From Paludibacteraceae bacterium (GTDB taxonomy: Bacteria; Bacteroidota; Bacteroidia; Bacteroidales; Paludibacteraceae), in NCBI GenBank assembly GCA_017937025.1, contig JAGBEJ010000006.1, forward strand, positions 1-64,000: a DNA stretch of 64,000 nt. The letters are read 5' to 3'. The notes beneath the pieces were generated by a model that worked only from the letters and a program-made list of their open reading frames with translations, searched no databases and had not been told where the DNA came from. The position numbers were made by a program, and so were the translations under genes. Below are positions 24,721 through 33,504 of the stretch, in pieces (position 1 is the stretch's first letter; each line of letters starts with the position of its first letter).

Positions 24721-25056
24721 ATGGAAAATGAAAAATTACACATCGGCAGAATTGTTGAAAGTGCTTTTAAGAAAAGCAATTTGACAAAATCGGAATTTGC
24801 ACGCCGTCTTGGCGTTTATCCACAAAATCTGCAGAGAATGTTTGAAAAAGATGACTGGCTTGTATCAAATTTGATTAAAGCCGGCGATGTTCTCAATGTT
24901 GATTTCTCTTTTGTGATGAAGCCGTCTGGCGGTTTGGGTGAAAGCGAGGATGCTCGTGAAGTCCTTTTGCAGATAAAGCTCTCGCAGTCTGAGGCGGAAC
25001 GTGTTTTCGCGTCGCTCGACGATAAGACCATAGGCGACATCGTGCTTCGTAAGTAA
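24721..25056 (+). CDS. Small XRE-like helix-turn-helix regulator
   Basis: 111 residues. The N-terminal 60 residues form a helix-turn-helix: IGRIVESAFKKSNLTKSEFARRLGVYPQNLQRMFEKDD, with the recognition helix at VYPQNLQRMF. The C-terminal half (ASLDDKTIGDIVLRK at its end) has no known domain. Related short XRE-like proteins in Bacteroidales are annotated only as HTH regulators. Its target may be the divergent gene at 24600; there is no direct evidence. Confidence 0.75.
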   Translation: MENEKLHIGRIVESAFKKSNLTKSEFARRLGVYPQNLQRMFEKDDWLVSNLIKAGDVLNVDFSFVMKPSGGLGESEDAREVLLQIKLSQSEAERVFASLDDKTIGDIVLRK

Positions 25057-25080
25057 TCACATATTGCAGTCTGCAACTTA

Positions 25081-25118
25081 GCGCCGCATGGACATTTCCT
25101 TGCGGCGTTTTCTTTTTG
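25081..25118 (+). terminator. Terminator of the HTH gene
   Basis: CGCCGCA / TGCGGCG stem with a 12-base loop followed by TTTTCTTTTTG. Confidence 0.8.
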
Positions 25119-25229
25119 TTTGGGCGTTTTGTGGCTTGTCAGTTTGCGTTTTCTGAAAAATCTTTGATTTTATGTTGTACAATATGTTTGCGATGTGCTT
25201 AAAACTTAGTCTGTTTGGGCGTTTTGTGG
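25118..25229 (+). repeat. Pair of 17-base direct repeats upstream of slyD
   Basis: GTTTGGGCGTTTTGTGG occurs at 25118-25134 and again at 25213-25229, exactly 95 bp apart. TAnnTTTG-type boxes follow each copy (TATGTTTG 25183-25190, TATATTTG 25241-25248). Confidence 0.6.
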
Positions 25230-25240
25230 ATTATTGTTAT

Positions 25241-25248
25241 TATATTTG
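25241..25248 (+). promoter_or_regulatory. Possible -7 box for the slyD-aroC operon
   Basis: TATATTTG, 30 bp before the slyD start. Upstream TTTG elements lie 14 and 23 bp away rather than 19-21, so the match is incomplete. Confidence 0.45.
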
Positions 25249-25278
25249 TCTTTTATATAAAAGGTTTTATCAAAAGTC

Positions 25279-25839
25279 ATGAATCAGATTTATACAATTT
25301 CCTACAACCTATATACCCCAAACGAATCCGGTGAGGAAGAGTTTGTGGAGTCTACAACAACTGAAAATCCGCTGATATTCTGCTCTGGAATAGGGATGCT
25401 CCTTCCTAAGTTCGAGGAGAACCTGTCCAAGTTCGACGATGCGTTCGACTTTGTGCTGGCTAAGGAAGACGCTTACGGCGTTTACAATGCCGAGCTGCTC
25501 AAGGACGCTCCACGCAACCTTTTTGAAACCAACGGAACACTCGACGAGAAGATTTTCTTCGTGGGCAACATCGTTCCGCTGATGGATGCCGAGGGACGAC
25601 GCTTCAACGCCAAGGTGGCTAAGATAGGCGACGACCAGATAACTTTCGACCTGAACCATCCGCTGGCAGGCAAGGACCTGCACTTCAAAGGCTCGATAAT
25701 AGACGTGCATGAGGCGTCGGATGCGGAATACAAGGCGTTCACCCAGCCTCATTCGTGCGGTGGATGCGGAGGCAGTTGCGGCGGTTGTGGAGAAGGCGGC
25801 GACTGCGGCTCGGACTGCGGTTGCGGAGGATGTAATTAA
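25279..25839 (+). CDS. slyD: SlyD-like FKBP-type peptidyl-prolyl isomerase
   Basis: 186 residues. Peptidyl-prolyl cis-trans isomerase and chaperone of the SlyD group: the FKBP core is split by an insert-in-flap domain, with the family's GMLLPKFEENL, EDAYGVYNAELL and FDLNHPLAGKDLHF motifs. The C-terminal tail (about 160-186) is a metal-binding sequence with eight Cys and one His spaced by Gly, as in SlyD proteins that hand nickel or other metals to partners. It is the first gene of a run slyD-aroC-lipid kinase-kdsA; the aroC start follows by 18 bp. Confidence 0.92.
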   Translation: MNQIYTISYNLYTPNESGEEEFVESTTTENPLIFCSGIGMLLPKFEENLSKFDDAFDFVLAKEDAYGVYNAELLKDAPRNLFETNGTLDEKIFFVGNIVPLMDAEGRRFNAKVAKIGDDQITFDLNHPLAGKDLHFKGSIIDVHEASDAEYKAFTQPHSCGGCGGSCGGCGEGGDCGSDCGCGGCN

Positions 25840-25857
25840 TCAAGAAAAGAAGAATCA

Positions 25858-26937
25858 ATGTCAAATACGATAGGTCACATATTCAGATTAACGTCGTTCG
25901 GAGAGTCGCACGGCGAGGCTGTCGGCGGAGTCATTGACGGCTGTCCGTCCGGGCTGCTGCTCGATGTGGCGGAGGTGCAGATGGAACTCGACCGTCGTCG
26001 TCCGGGGCAGTCGGATCTTACAACCGCCCGCAATGAGGCAGACCAGGTGCGTTTCCTTTCCGGACTGATGGACGGATACACTACGGGCACGCCTTTGGCT
26101 TTCGTGGTGAACAACAATAACCAGCACTCAAAGGACTATTCGGACATAAAGGACTTGTTCCGCCCTTCGCATGCCGACTACACATACCAGATCAAGTACG
26201 GCATCCGCGACCACAGAGGCGGAGGGCGCACGTCGGCGCGCGAGACGATTTCGCGTGTGGTGGCTGGCGCTGTGGCTAAGCAGGTGCTGTCGCAGATGGG
26301 CGTGCGTGTTTACGCATACACGTCGCAGGTGGGTGGCATAGCCTTGGACAAGGATTACAAGAAATATTCTCCTGAAAAGATAGAGACGAACGCTGTGCGT
26401 TGCCCCGACGAGGCGAAAGCCGAGGAAATGGCCGCGCTTATCCGTGAGGTGAAAGCCGACGGCGACACGATAGGCGGCGTCATAACCTGTGTGGCTACTG
26501 GTGTTCCTGCCGGCTGGGGCGAACCGGTTTTCGACAAGCTGCATGCCGCGTTAGGTTCGGCGGTGCTGTCGATTAACGCCTGCAAGGGGTTTGAGTACGG
26601 CTCCGGTTTCGATGTGGACAGCCGTGGCTCGCTGGTCAATGATGTGTTCGTGGTGAAAGACGGCAAGGTCACAACCAAGACCAACAACTCCGGCGGCATA
26701 CAAGGCGGCATTTCTAACGGACAGGACATTTATTTTCGTGCTGCCTTTAAGCCTGTGGCTACAGTGCTTAAGCAGCAGGATACTATAAACAAGGATTTTC
26801 AAGAAACCAAGATAACAGTGCATGGCAGACATGACCCGTGCGTTCTTCCAAGGGCGGTGCCTGTGGTTGAGGCAATGACGGCTATCACGCTGCTTGACTT
26901 TTATCTGCTTTCTAAATCAATAAATAGAAACTCATGA
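25858..26937 (+). CDS. aroC: Chorismate synthase
   Basis: 359 residues. Converts 5-enolpyruvylshikimate 3-phosphate to chorismate with reduced FMN, the last shared step of aromatic amino acid synthesis. Signatures: [29 protein letters not shown], the [15 protein letters not shown] segment, [19 protein letters not shown], and [16 protein letters not shown]. Length is normal. No other aro gene is near. The stop overlaps the next start as ATGA. Confidence 0.97.
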   Translation: MSNTIGHIFRLTSFGESHGEAVGGVIDGCPSGLLLDVAEVQMELDRRRPGQSDLTTARNEADQVRFLSGLMDGYTTGTPLAFVVNNNNQHSKDYSDIKDLFRPSHADYTYQIKYGIRDHRGGGRTSARETISRVVAGAVAKQVLSQMGVRVYAYTSQVGGIALDKDYKKYSPEKIETNAVRCPDEAKAEEMAALIREVKADGDTIGGVITCVATGVPAGWGEPVFDKLHAALGSAVLSINACKGFEYGSGFDVDSRGSLVNDVFVVKDGKVTTKTNNSGGIQGGISNGQDIYFRAAFKPVATVLKQQDTINKDFQETKITVHGRHDPCVLPRAVPVVEAMTAITLLDFYLLSKSINRNS

Positions 26938-27887
26938 GCTTGAAACTTAAGAAATGGGTTGCTATAATTAACCCTAATGCAGGAAAAGTCGCTGTACAAA
27001 GCGAGTGGATACACATACAGCAGGCTTTCGCTAAATACGGAGTGGTGGCTGTGTTTGTCTTCACCGAGGAGGCAGGGCAGGCTATTCCTATGACGAAGGA
27101 ACTTATAAGAGAAGGCTATCGCAATATTGCCGTGATAGGCGGCGACGGAACGTTGAACGAGGTAGTGAACGGCGTTATGCTGTCGAATGTTGACCCGAAG
27201 GAAATCACTCTGGCGGTGATACCGAACGGAACGGGTAACGACTGGGCGCGTCATTGGGGCATAGACATAGAGAACTACGAGAACGCTGTGGCTTTGCTTG
27301 TGAACGGCGATGTCTGCTCTATAGACATAGGCAAGTGCACCTACATGATAGAGGGCCGTCCGGGCGAACGTTATTTCCTGAACACGGCCGGCATGGGCTT
27401 CGAGGTTAAGGTGCTGCAGAAGACCGACAAGGTGAAGAGGATGCTGAAGGGACACAGCAGAATATACGGACTTTCGGTGCTGTACAACGCTATGTTCACA
27501 CGTTCGCACAACATGACGCTTGCGTATAACGGCAACACAGTGACAAAGAAGATTTTCTCTTTCAACGTGGGCAACGGACGATACTCGGGTGGCGGTTTCG
27601 CGCAGAATCCGACGGCTTCGGCCACTGACGGCTGTTTAGACGTGATGATAATGTCTGAGCTTTCGTTGAAGAAAGTGTTCCTTGGTATAAAGTATCTGTT
27701 CACGTCGCGCCTGCTCAAGCATCCGAGCGTCAAGAGCATAAGGACGGAGAAGCTTGTGGTGTCGGCGGCAGAAAAGCCGTATGTGGAGGTGGACGGTGTC
27801 GTCATTCCTTCGTCATGCCCAGTCACTTTCAGTGTGGCATCTCAGGTCATTAACTTCGTAGTTCCGCAGAATTCATCAAAAAAATAA
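26934..27887 (+). CDS. Diacylglycerol kinase-family lipid kinase
   Basis: 317 residues, DAGK catalytic family (YegS/DgkB-like). Visible motifs are INPNAGK at the N terminus, the nucleotide-binding [14 protein letters not shown] (about 65-78) and [14 protein letters not shown]. These soluble or peripheral enzymes phosphorylate diacylglycerol or related lipids such as sphingoid bases; Bacteroidales make sphingolipids, so substrate identity stays open. It overlaps aroC by four bases and is followed after 7 bp by kdsA, which makes a single transcript very likely. Confidence 0.9.
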   Translation: MSLKLKKWVAIINPNAGKVAVQSEWIHIQQAFAKYGVVAVFVFTEEAGQAIPMTKELIREGYRNIAVIGGDGTLNEVVNGVMLSNVDPKEITLAVIPNGTGNDWARHWGIDIENYENAVALLVNGDVCSIDIGKCTYMIEGRPGERYFLNTAGMGFEVKVLQKTDKVKRMLKGHSRIYGLSVLYNAMFTRSHNMTLAYNGNTVTKKIFSFNVGNGRYSGGGFAQNPTASATDGCLDVMIMSELSLKKVFLGIKYLFTSRLLKHPSVKSIRTEKLVVSAAEKPYVEVDGVVIPSSCPVTFSVASQVINFVVPQNSSKK

Positions 27888-27894
27888 AAGATAT

Positions 27895-28713
27895 ATGATA
27901 AGCATAGATAAACTGAAATATACTGACAGCGGCAATTTCTTTCTTTTGGCAGGTCCTTGCGCAGTGGAGTCTGAGGAAATCGCATTCCAGACCGCCGAGG
28001 AGCTTGTGCGCATTTCCGACAAGTACAAGATTCCGCTGATATTCAAGGGCTCGTTCAAGAAAGCAAACCGTTCGCGCATCGACTCATTCACTGGAATCGG
28101 CGACTTGAAGGCGCTGAAGATACTGAAGGCGGTGGGCGACAAGTTCGACATTCCCGTCGTGACCGACATACACAAGGCGACTGATGCCCAGATGGCAGCC
28201 GAGTTTGTCGATGTGCTGCAGATTCCTGCGTTCCTGTGCCGTCAGACCGACCTTTTGGTGGCGGCAGCCGAGACAGGCAAGGTGGTGAACATAAAGAAAG
28301 GGCAGTTCCTTTCGGGCGAGGCGATGAAGTTCGCCGCACAGAAGGTTGTGGATGCCGGAAACAACAAGGTGATGCTGACAGAGCGAGGCAACTCGTTCGG
28401 TTATCAGGACTTGATAGTCGATTACACGAACATTCCGGCGATGCAGGAGACAGGCTTTCCTGTGGTGCTGGACATTACGCACTCGCTGCAGCGTCCGAAC
28501 CAGACATCGGGCGTGACAGGCGGCAACCCTCAGATGATAGAGACGATAGCGAAAGCCGGCATCGCAGTCGGTGTCGATGGCATATTCATGGAAACGCACC
28601 CGGAGCCTTCGAAGGCGCTTTCCGATGGCGCGAATATGCTGAGGCTTGACTTGGCAGAGCGCTTGTTGTCGAGACTCGTTGCCATAAGGGCGACAGTCAA
28701 TAGCTTTAAGTAA
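27895..28713 (+). CDS. kdsA: 3-deoxy-8-phosphooctulonate (KDO-8-P) synthase
   Basis: 272 residues. Condenses phosphoenolpyruvate and arabinose 5-phosphate to KDO-8-phosphate for the LPS inner core. Signatures: LAGPCAVESEE, FKGSFKKANRSRIDSFTG, VVTDIHKATDAQ, QIPAFLCRQTDL and the C-terminal METHPEPSKALSDG. The N-terminal LAGPC carries the Cys that marks metal-dependent class II enzymes, while these enzymes also need a C-terminal CD; the metal class is not decided here. Cytoplasmic. A T9SS cargo gene follows 19 bp later. Confidence 0.96.
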   Translation: MISIDKLKYTDSGNFFLLAGPCAVESEEIAFQTAEELVRISDKYKIPLIFKGSFKKANRSRIDSFTGIGDLKALKILKAVGDKFDIPVVTDIHKATDAQMAAEFVDVLQIPAFLCRQTDLLVAAAETGKVVNIKKGQFLSGEAMKFAAQKVVDAGNNKVMLTERGNSFGYQDLIVDYTNIPAMQETGFPVVLDITHSLQRPNQTSGVTGGNPQMIETIAKAGIAVGVDGIFMETHPEPSKALSDGANMLRLDLAERLLSRLVAIRATVNSFK

Positions 28714-28732
28714 ATAATAAAACGGTTCATAT

Positions 28733-30931
28733 ATGGTCAAAGCATTCAAGTTAATGGTCGTGTCTGTGTTATTGTCGGTGCCGATGATAGCGCAAGCACA
28801 GCACATAGTCGAGTCGCGCTCGATATCATGCCAAGGCAGACATGATGGCGAACTGACATTCGTACCGGCCGAAGGAAGAGATGTGGCGGACTACACCTAC
28901 AGCTGGAGAGATGCCGGCGACAACATCATCGGCACGGAGTATTCGCTGAAGGCGTTAGGTGCCGGAGTCTATAAGTTGGTTTATACATACGGCGGTAGTT
29001 CTACCACCATTCAGTTTACTCTTTCGGAGCCTGGTGCGCTGCTTGTTAATCCAGTGGCGACAAGCAACACCAACTGGGGCGCGACTCCTGATGCTTGCTC
29101 TGGCTCTATATCTGTGAATCCGTCGGGCGGAACAGCGCCTTATTCGTATGTGATATACGACGAGACTGCCAGAACCACAGCGACGACCAGTTCGATAAGC
29201 AATGTGCCTTCAGGATGGTATTCTATCACGGTGATCGACTCAAAAGGCTGTGAGGTCTCTACGAGAGTTCAGGTGGAGGACACGCAGCTGACCGAGACCG
29301 TGGTCGGCAATCAGGTGGGCGACACGACGTACACATGCTACAAGGAGACTATCGGACAGAACGTCAACCCTTCGACTTCGGACAAGTATCCGGTGAATGT
29401 CAAGTGGGACTACGAAGACGTAAAGACGGCGTATTACTACGTCATGACTCAGGCTCAGATGAACGCAGTGCCGGGGTATGACCAAGAGAAGGTTTCTGTG
29501 GTTGACTCTACAGTCAATCGTCTCGGCGAGATGGTTTATGATACCACATCGTTATACAAGGTTGTTATCTCAAATAACATCGACGCTCCGGTTATTGTGT
29601 TGTACACCACAGCGTTAGTGTCGAAGACTGATGATAAGCCATACATACTGACCAAGGACCTTTCGGACATCAAGACATTCAAATCGGTTATAGACATTGA
29701 GGGCAACGCTTATCTGCGTATGCTGACACAGCCTTCTTCATCACTTTCGCAGAGCGAGCTTCTGCCTGGATTCCATATCTGCTATTACTGGACTGCAGAC
29801 GGATGGGGAGCCAGAAAGGCATGGGACATCGTGGCGCCGCCTAATCCAGTGACATTGAATTACACCAAAGTGTCAAACAACTGCTACGGCGACCTTAAGG
29901 GACAGATTCGTGTGAACGCGCAGGGCAGCTGGCACGATGTGTACAAAACCACTCGTTTCACATTGCAGATCTCAGGACCGAACACCAACAAGTCTGCCAG
30001 CAATACTTTGGAGCAGAGCTGGTCCGGACTTGGCGCCGGCGTTTACACCGTCACAGCAACGGACATTCACAGCTGCTCGCGTTCTCAGACTATAGAGATA
30101 ACCCAGCCGGATTATCCGATAAACATACTCTTCAGCACCAACAACCAGAAGATGAGTCTTTCCAACTTCAATCAGAATGACTGCCCATGTGTGGTTACTG
30201 GCGTGAAAGACTCTACATTCTCAGGTGGAAGCGTCAGCACTGCGATATTCGAGGCGGCTCCAGGTGCGCTGAGGTATCAATGGTCATTGGTGACACCGAC
30301 AGCCAAGACGCCTGCTATGATTTATATTGACAATTATCAGGTGTCGTACAGCCAAAGCGATAACGGCTCTGGCACCGTGACTTCGGTGAAGATAAACGGA
30401 GATACGTTTGACAATCCAGACTTGGCTACAGGACAGGCACTCGGCAACGACGCGATAATCCAAGCCTACAATTCGCTGCAGGCGCAGACCTCAGGCTCGT
30501 CGCTGAAAGGTCTCATGCCTGGACTTTACTCGCTGAGAGTGACCGACAGCAAGGGTTGTGCAGTGCGTGACACGGTTGTCATAACACGAGACAGCAACGA
30601 CAAGAACGCCGAGGACACGTCCAGCGACTGTCTGTATAATCTCGTGACTCCAAACGGCGACGGTTTCAACGATGTATTTGACCTGACCGACATAAGCTGC
30701 GGATTCAGAATGAAGTGCAACATCTTCGACATCAACGGCAGAAAGGTGGGAACAGTGAACAAGGATAACGAGAATGACTATTCCGGCACATATTCATGGG
30801 ATCCGTTGAATGATTCGTTCTGCCCAGCCACGGGACAGACGTCCACTTACACGGCATTTATACACCTATATAATGACGCAGGAACTGTGGCGGACTATGC
30901 GCAGTCTTTCAGTGTGGTTTTCTATAAGTAA
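28733..30931 (+). CDS. SprB-like surface protein with T9SS type B sorting domain
   Basis: 732 residues. Signal peptide ends IAQAQ. The N-terminal and middle parts hold SprB-type repeats with the pattern of a Cys-x-Gly motif followed by PYSYVIYDE and SGWYSITVIDSKGCEV (first blocks about 30-190, another about 380-465 with NNCYGDLKGQIRVNAQGSW and AGVYTVTATDIHSC). The C terminus (about 635-732) is the CHU_C/gliding-motility domain, opening with LVTPNGDGFNDVFDL and ending in a SFSVVFYK strand: the type B sorting signal. It resembles small relatives of the Flavobacterium adhesin SprB. The next gene is PorP/SprF, its expected export partner, and then a PD40 protein. Unusual in being attached to a metabolic operon (kdsA ends 19 bp upstream). 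Confidence 0.88.
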   Translation: MVKAFKLMVVSVLLSVPMIAQAQHIVESRSISCQGRHDGELTFVPAEGRDVADYTYSWRDAGDNIIGTEYSLKALGAGVYKLVYTYGGSSTTIQFTLSEPGALLVNPVATSNTNWGATPDACSGSISVNPSGGTAPYSYVIYDETARTTATTSSISNVPSGWYSITVIDSKGCEVSTRVQVEDTQLTETVVGNQVGDTTYTCYKETIGQNVNPSTSDKYPVNVKWDYEDVKTAYYYVMTQAQMNAVPGYDQEKVSVVDSTVNRLGEMVYDTTSLYKVVISNNIDAPVIVLYTTALVSKTDDKPYILTKDLSDIKTFKSVIDIEGNAYLRMLTQPSSSLSQSELLPGFHICYYWTADGWGARKAWDIVAPPNPVTLNYTKVSNNCYGDLKGQIRVNAQGSWHDVYKTTRFTLQISGPNTNKSASNTLEQSWSGLGAGVYTVTATDIHSCSRSQTIEITQPDYPINILFSTNNQKMSLSNFNQNDCPCVVTGVKDSTFSGGSVSTAIFEAAPGALRYQWSLVTPTAKTPAMIYIDNYQVSYSQSDNGSGTVTSVKINGDTFDNPDLATGQALGNDAIIQAYNSLQAQTSGSSLKGLMPGLYSLRVTDSKGCAVRDTVVITRDSNDKNAEDTSSDCLYNLVTPNGDGFNDVFDLTDISCGFRMKCNIFDINGRKVGTVNKDNENDYSGTYSWDPLNDSFCPATGQTSTYTAFIHLYNDAGTVADYAQSFSVVFYK

Positions 30932-30949
30932 TCCTATAGCTATCTGCTT

Positions 30950-31879
30950 ATGAAAAGAAGATTCTTAACATTATTGATACTGCCGCTTGCGATTATCGGT
31001 TCGGTGCAGGCGCAGCACAGAATGTGGGGCAACCCCATCGGACCTTATGCCTACAACCCGGCAGGAGCCAATGTCAATGACATGGGGGAGATTATAGCGT
31101 CTTACTATATGACGTACGTCGATGCGAAGCAAGCACCGCAGGGCGCGTTGCTGCTGGGTTCCACATCGCTGCCGTTCGACAACATGGGCGCCGGATTCCG
31201 GTTTGATTATGAGACTGGTGGCGTTATGAAGAATATCATGGCTGAGGCCACTTATGTATATAAACTGAACATCGGAAGGCAGAACAAATTGGCTTTCGGA
31301 CTTTCAGGCACATACAACCAGACTTTCCTCGACAGAAGCAAGGTAGTGGCTAAGGACGGCAATGACCCGTTCCTCGTGAGCGGCACCGAGAGCGATTTCT
31401 GGTTCGATTTCAACTTCGGAGTCAGTTTCTATAAGCCAAACCATTATTATGTTGGATTGGCGGCATATAATATAGCCGGAGGACAGAGCACAGCGGATTG
31501 GAAGATAGCGGGATTCGAGGAGCGTACATCGCGACTGTTCACCGCCAGCGGAATGTACATGCTTGATCTTGTAAACGGCGATTTGAAACTTGAGTTGACT
31601 GCCAATGGAATGTTCTATCTGCCGCAGGATAAATTCACTCTGGTGTATGACGCCAATGCACGCGCCATATACAAGAAGATATGCTGGCTGGGAACTGGTT
31701 ATACCGAGAATATGGTGAAAGTGCTTGCCGGTGTGTATGTGCAGAACTTCTCCATAGGATATGCAGGCGGCATCGGTGTTGCTAACGACATAACCACATA
31801 TTCATATTCATTCCCTCGCCACGAGGTGTTCCTGCGCCTGGAACTTAATACATCAAAGTCATCCAAGAATAAAAGATAA
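30950..31879 (+). CDS. PorP/SprF family T9SS outer membrane protein (second copy)
   Basis: 309 residues. Signal peptide ends GSVQAQ, followed by the hallmark PYAYNPAGANVNDMG and many short amphipathic strands. It starts 18 bp after the SprB-like cargo gene and ends 8 bp before the PD40 gene. Compared with the copy at 1837 it has the same length and plan but clearly different sequence, as expected if each PorP serves its own type B cargo. In Flavobacterium SprF is required for SprB export; transfer of that role here is inference. Confidence 0.88.
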   Translation: MKRRFLTLLILPLAIIGSVQAQHRMWGNPIGPYAYNPAGANVNDMGEIIASYYMTYVDAKQAPQGALLLGSTSLPFDNMGAGFRFDYETGGVMKNIMAEATYVYKLNIGRQNKLAFGLSGTYNQTFLDRSKVVAKDGNDPFLVSGTESDFWFDFNFGVSFYKPNHYYVGLAAYNIAGGQSTADWKIAGFEERTSRLFTASGMYMLDLVNGDLKLELTANGMFYLPQDKFTLVYDANARAIYKKICWLGTGYTENMVKVLAGVYVQNFSIGYAGGIGVANDITTYSYSFPRHEVFLRLELNTSKSSKNKR

Positions 31880-31887
31880 GCTAAGTC

Positions 31888-33504
31888 ATGTCTTCTAAAA
31901 AGTACATATTGCTGTTGCTCGTAGCCTTGTTGCCATTTACGATAATGGCAAAGAAGGCACCTTCTGCATTTGAGAGAGTGAAGGCTGAAATCGAGGGGAA
32001 GAACGGCGCTGCGTCAAGCAGGAAATCGTCGCAGAACAAGGTTTCGCAGAAAGAGAAGGAAAAGGCGCGCAAGCAGAAGCAGAAAGAAAGGAAGAACGCA
32101 CAGAAGGAGAAGCGCAGACAGCAGAAACAGAAGATAAAAGACAAGAAAGAGCGTAGCAAGGAAAAGAAATATACAGTCAAGCAGGAACCTGTCAGAAGGC
32201 TCGATCCGAACACACCGAAGGACACGACGCTTATGAACGTGTATATGCTGAACAGCCCTATGAACGACTACCAGCCGTTCAACATAGGCAAGTTCATGGT
32301 CTATACATCCGACAGATACCGCAAGCCGGAGACCAAGCCGGAGGAGTTCACCGAGAAGGCTTATTTCGCGAAAAGAAAAGGCGAGAAGCGTTGGCAGGCG
32401 CCTGAGCAGAACGGATACAAGTGGAACAGCGACAATAACACATCGCTTGTGGGAATCGATGACGAGAACTTCTACTTTTACCGCTGCTACTGGCCGGACA
32501 ATGGCGAGATTTTCTATTCAAGCCGCATAACCGACAAACAGAGACGTCGTACCGACAAGAAGAATCCGTGGAAAGTTCAACGGCTTCATAAGTTTACTGC
32601 CATTGACTCGGAATATGACGAGACATCGGTGGCATCCATCAACAAAGACTCTATACTTTTCGTGTCCAACCGCAGCGGCAACTACGACATATACATGCTG
32701 TTGCGAGGTTCAGTCATAAAGCCTATGGACATCCTCAATTCTCCGTACGACGACAATGACCTATACTTCGAGAAACAGGACCGTGCAATATACTTCGCTT
32801 CGGACAGACCAGGCGGTTTCGGCGGATATGACATCTACAGGAGCGTTGTCGGACCAGACGGCGAATTCTCTAAGCCGGAATTGGTGATGGACACAATCAT
32901 AAACACGCCTTACGACGAACGCGATTTCCATAAGGACTGTGACTCTGTGATGTTCTTCTCGTCAAACAGAGAGGGCGGTGTGGGCAATCTGGACATATAT
33001 CAGCTGACAATATCGACATTGACTCCGGAGATTATCGACACCACAAAGACAGAAGAGGAGCAGGAGGAGGACGAGATAGACCGCAGAAGGTCTGAGCTGA
33101 TGCAGAAACTCAAGGAATACGGCTTGTTGCCATTTCACGGCGAGGTGCAGATCGGAGCCTACCAGTACATCAAGAGCGTAAAGGACTTCTATAAACGTTT
33201 CCCTTGCATAAAGGAGCAGGACATAAAGATGCAGGAGATACTTGTCGATGGCAAGTTCCATGTGCATAAGTTCATCATCAACAAGGTTTACACGATTGTC
33301 GATGAGGCTCTTGACAAGCAGTATGAGATAGAGAAAATGCACTGCTTGCCGGACAAGGAGTTCAGCGATATGCCTTTTATTGGAGTTCTGGACAAGGAAG
33401 GAAACCGATTCGCCATCTTCTGGAAAAAGGACGAGTTTGTTCAGAAGAATATCTATTATATATTCAAGAACGGCAAGATTGTCTGGAAGTCAAGAAAGTT
33501 CTAG
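31888..33504 (+). CDS. PD40 beta-propeller protein with Lys-rich coiled coil, no OmpA domain
   Basis: 538 residues. Signal-like N terminus (MSSKKYILLLLVALLPFTIMA), a very basic Lys/Arg/Gln-rich segment (about 33-108) likely to be helical, then PD40 repeats (about 140-385) with DSILFVSNRSGNYDIYML, IYFASDRPGGFGGYDIYRS and VMFFSSNREGGVGNLDIYQL. After an acidic helix the C-terminal 140 residues hold a segment starting FHGEVQIGAYQYIKSVKDFY, which faintly resembles a SPOR-type domain (usually RVQIGAF). Paralogs such as the protein at 401 end in OmpA. Both SPOR and OmpA bind peptidoglycan, so the cell-wall anchor may have been swapped. The stop codon lies in CTAG, shared with the convergent sugar transferase gene. 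Confidence 0.8.
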   Translation: MSSKKYILLLLVALLPFTIMAKKAPSAFERVKAEIEGKNGAASSRKSSQNKVSQKEKEKARKQKQKERKNAQKEKRRQQKQKIKDKKERSKEKKYTVKQEPVRRLDPNTPKDTTLMNVYMLNSPMNDYQPFNIGKFMVYTSDRYRKPETKPEEFTEKAYFAKRKGEKRWQAPEQNGYKWNSDNNTSLVGIDDENFYFYRCYWPDNGEIFYSSRITDKQRRRTDKKNPWKVQRLHKFTAIDSEYDETSVASINKDSILFVSNRSGNYDIYMLLRGSVIKPMDILNSPYDDNDLYFEKQDRAIYFASDRPGGFGGYDIYRSVVGPDGEFSKPELVMDTIINTPYDERDFHKDCDSVMFFSSNREGGVGNLDIYQLTISTLTPEIIDTTKTEEEQEEDEIDRRRSELMQKLKEYGLLPFHGEVQIGAYQYIKSVKDFYKRFPCIKEQDIKMQEILVDGKFHVHKFIINKVYTIVDEALDKQYEIEKMHCLPDKEFSDMPFIGVLDKEGNRFAIFWKKDEFVQKNIYYIFKNGKIVWKSRKF

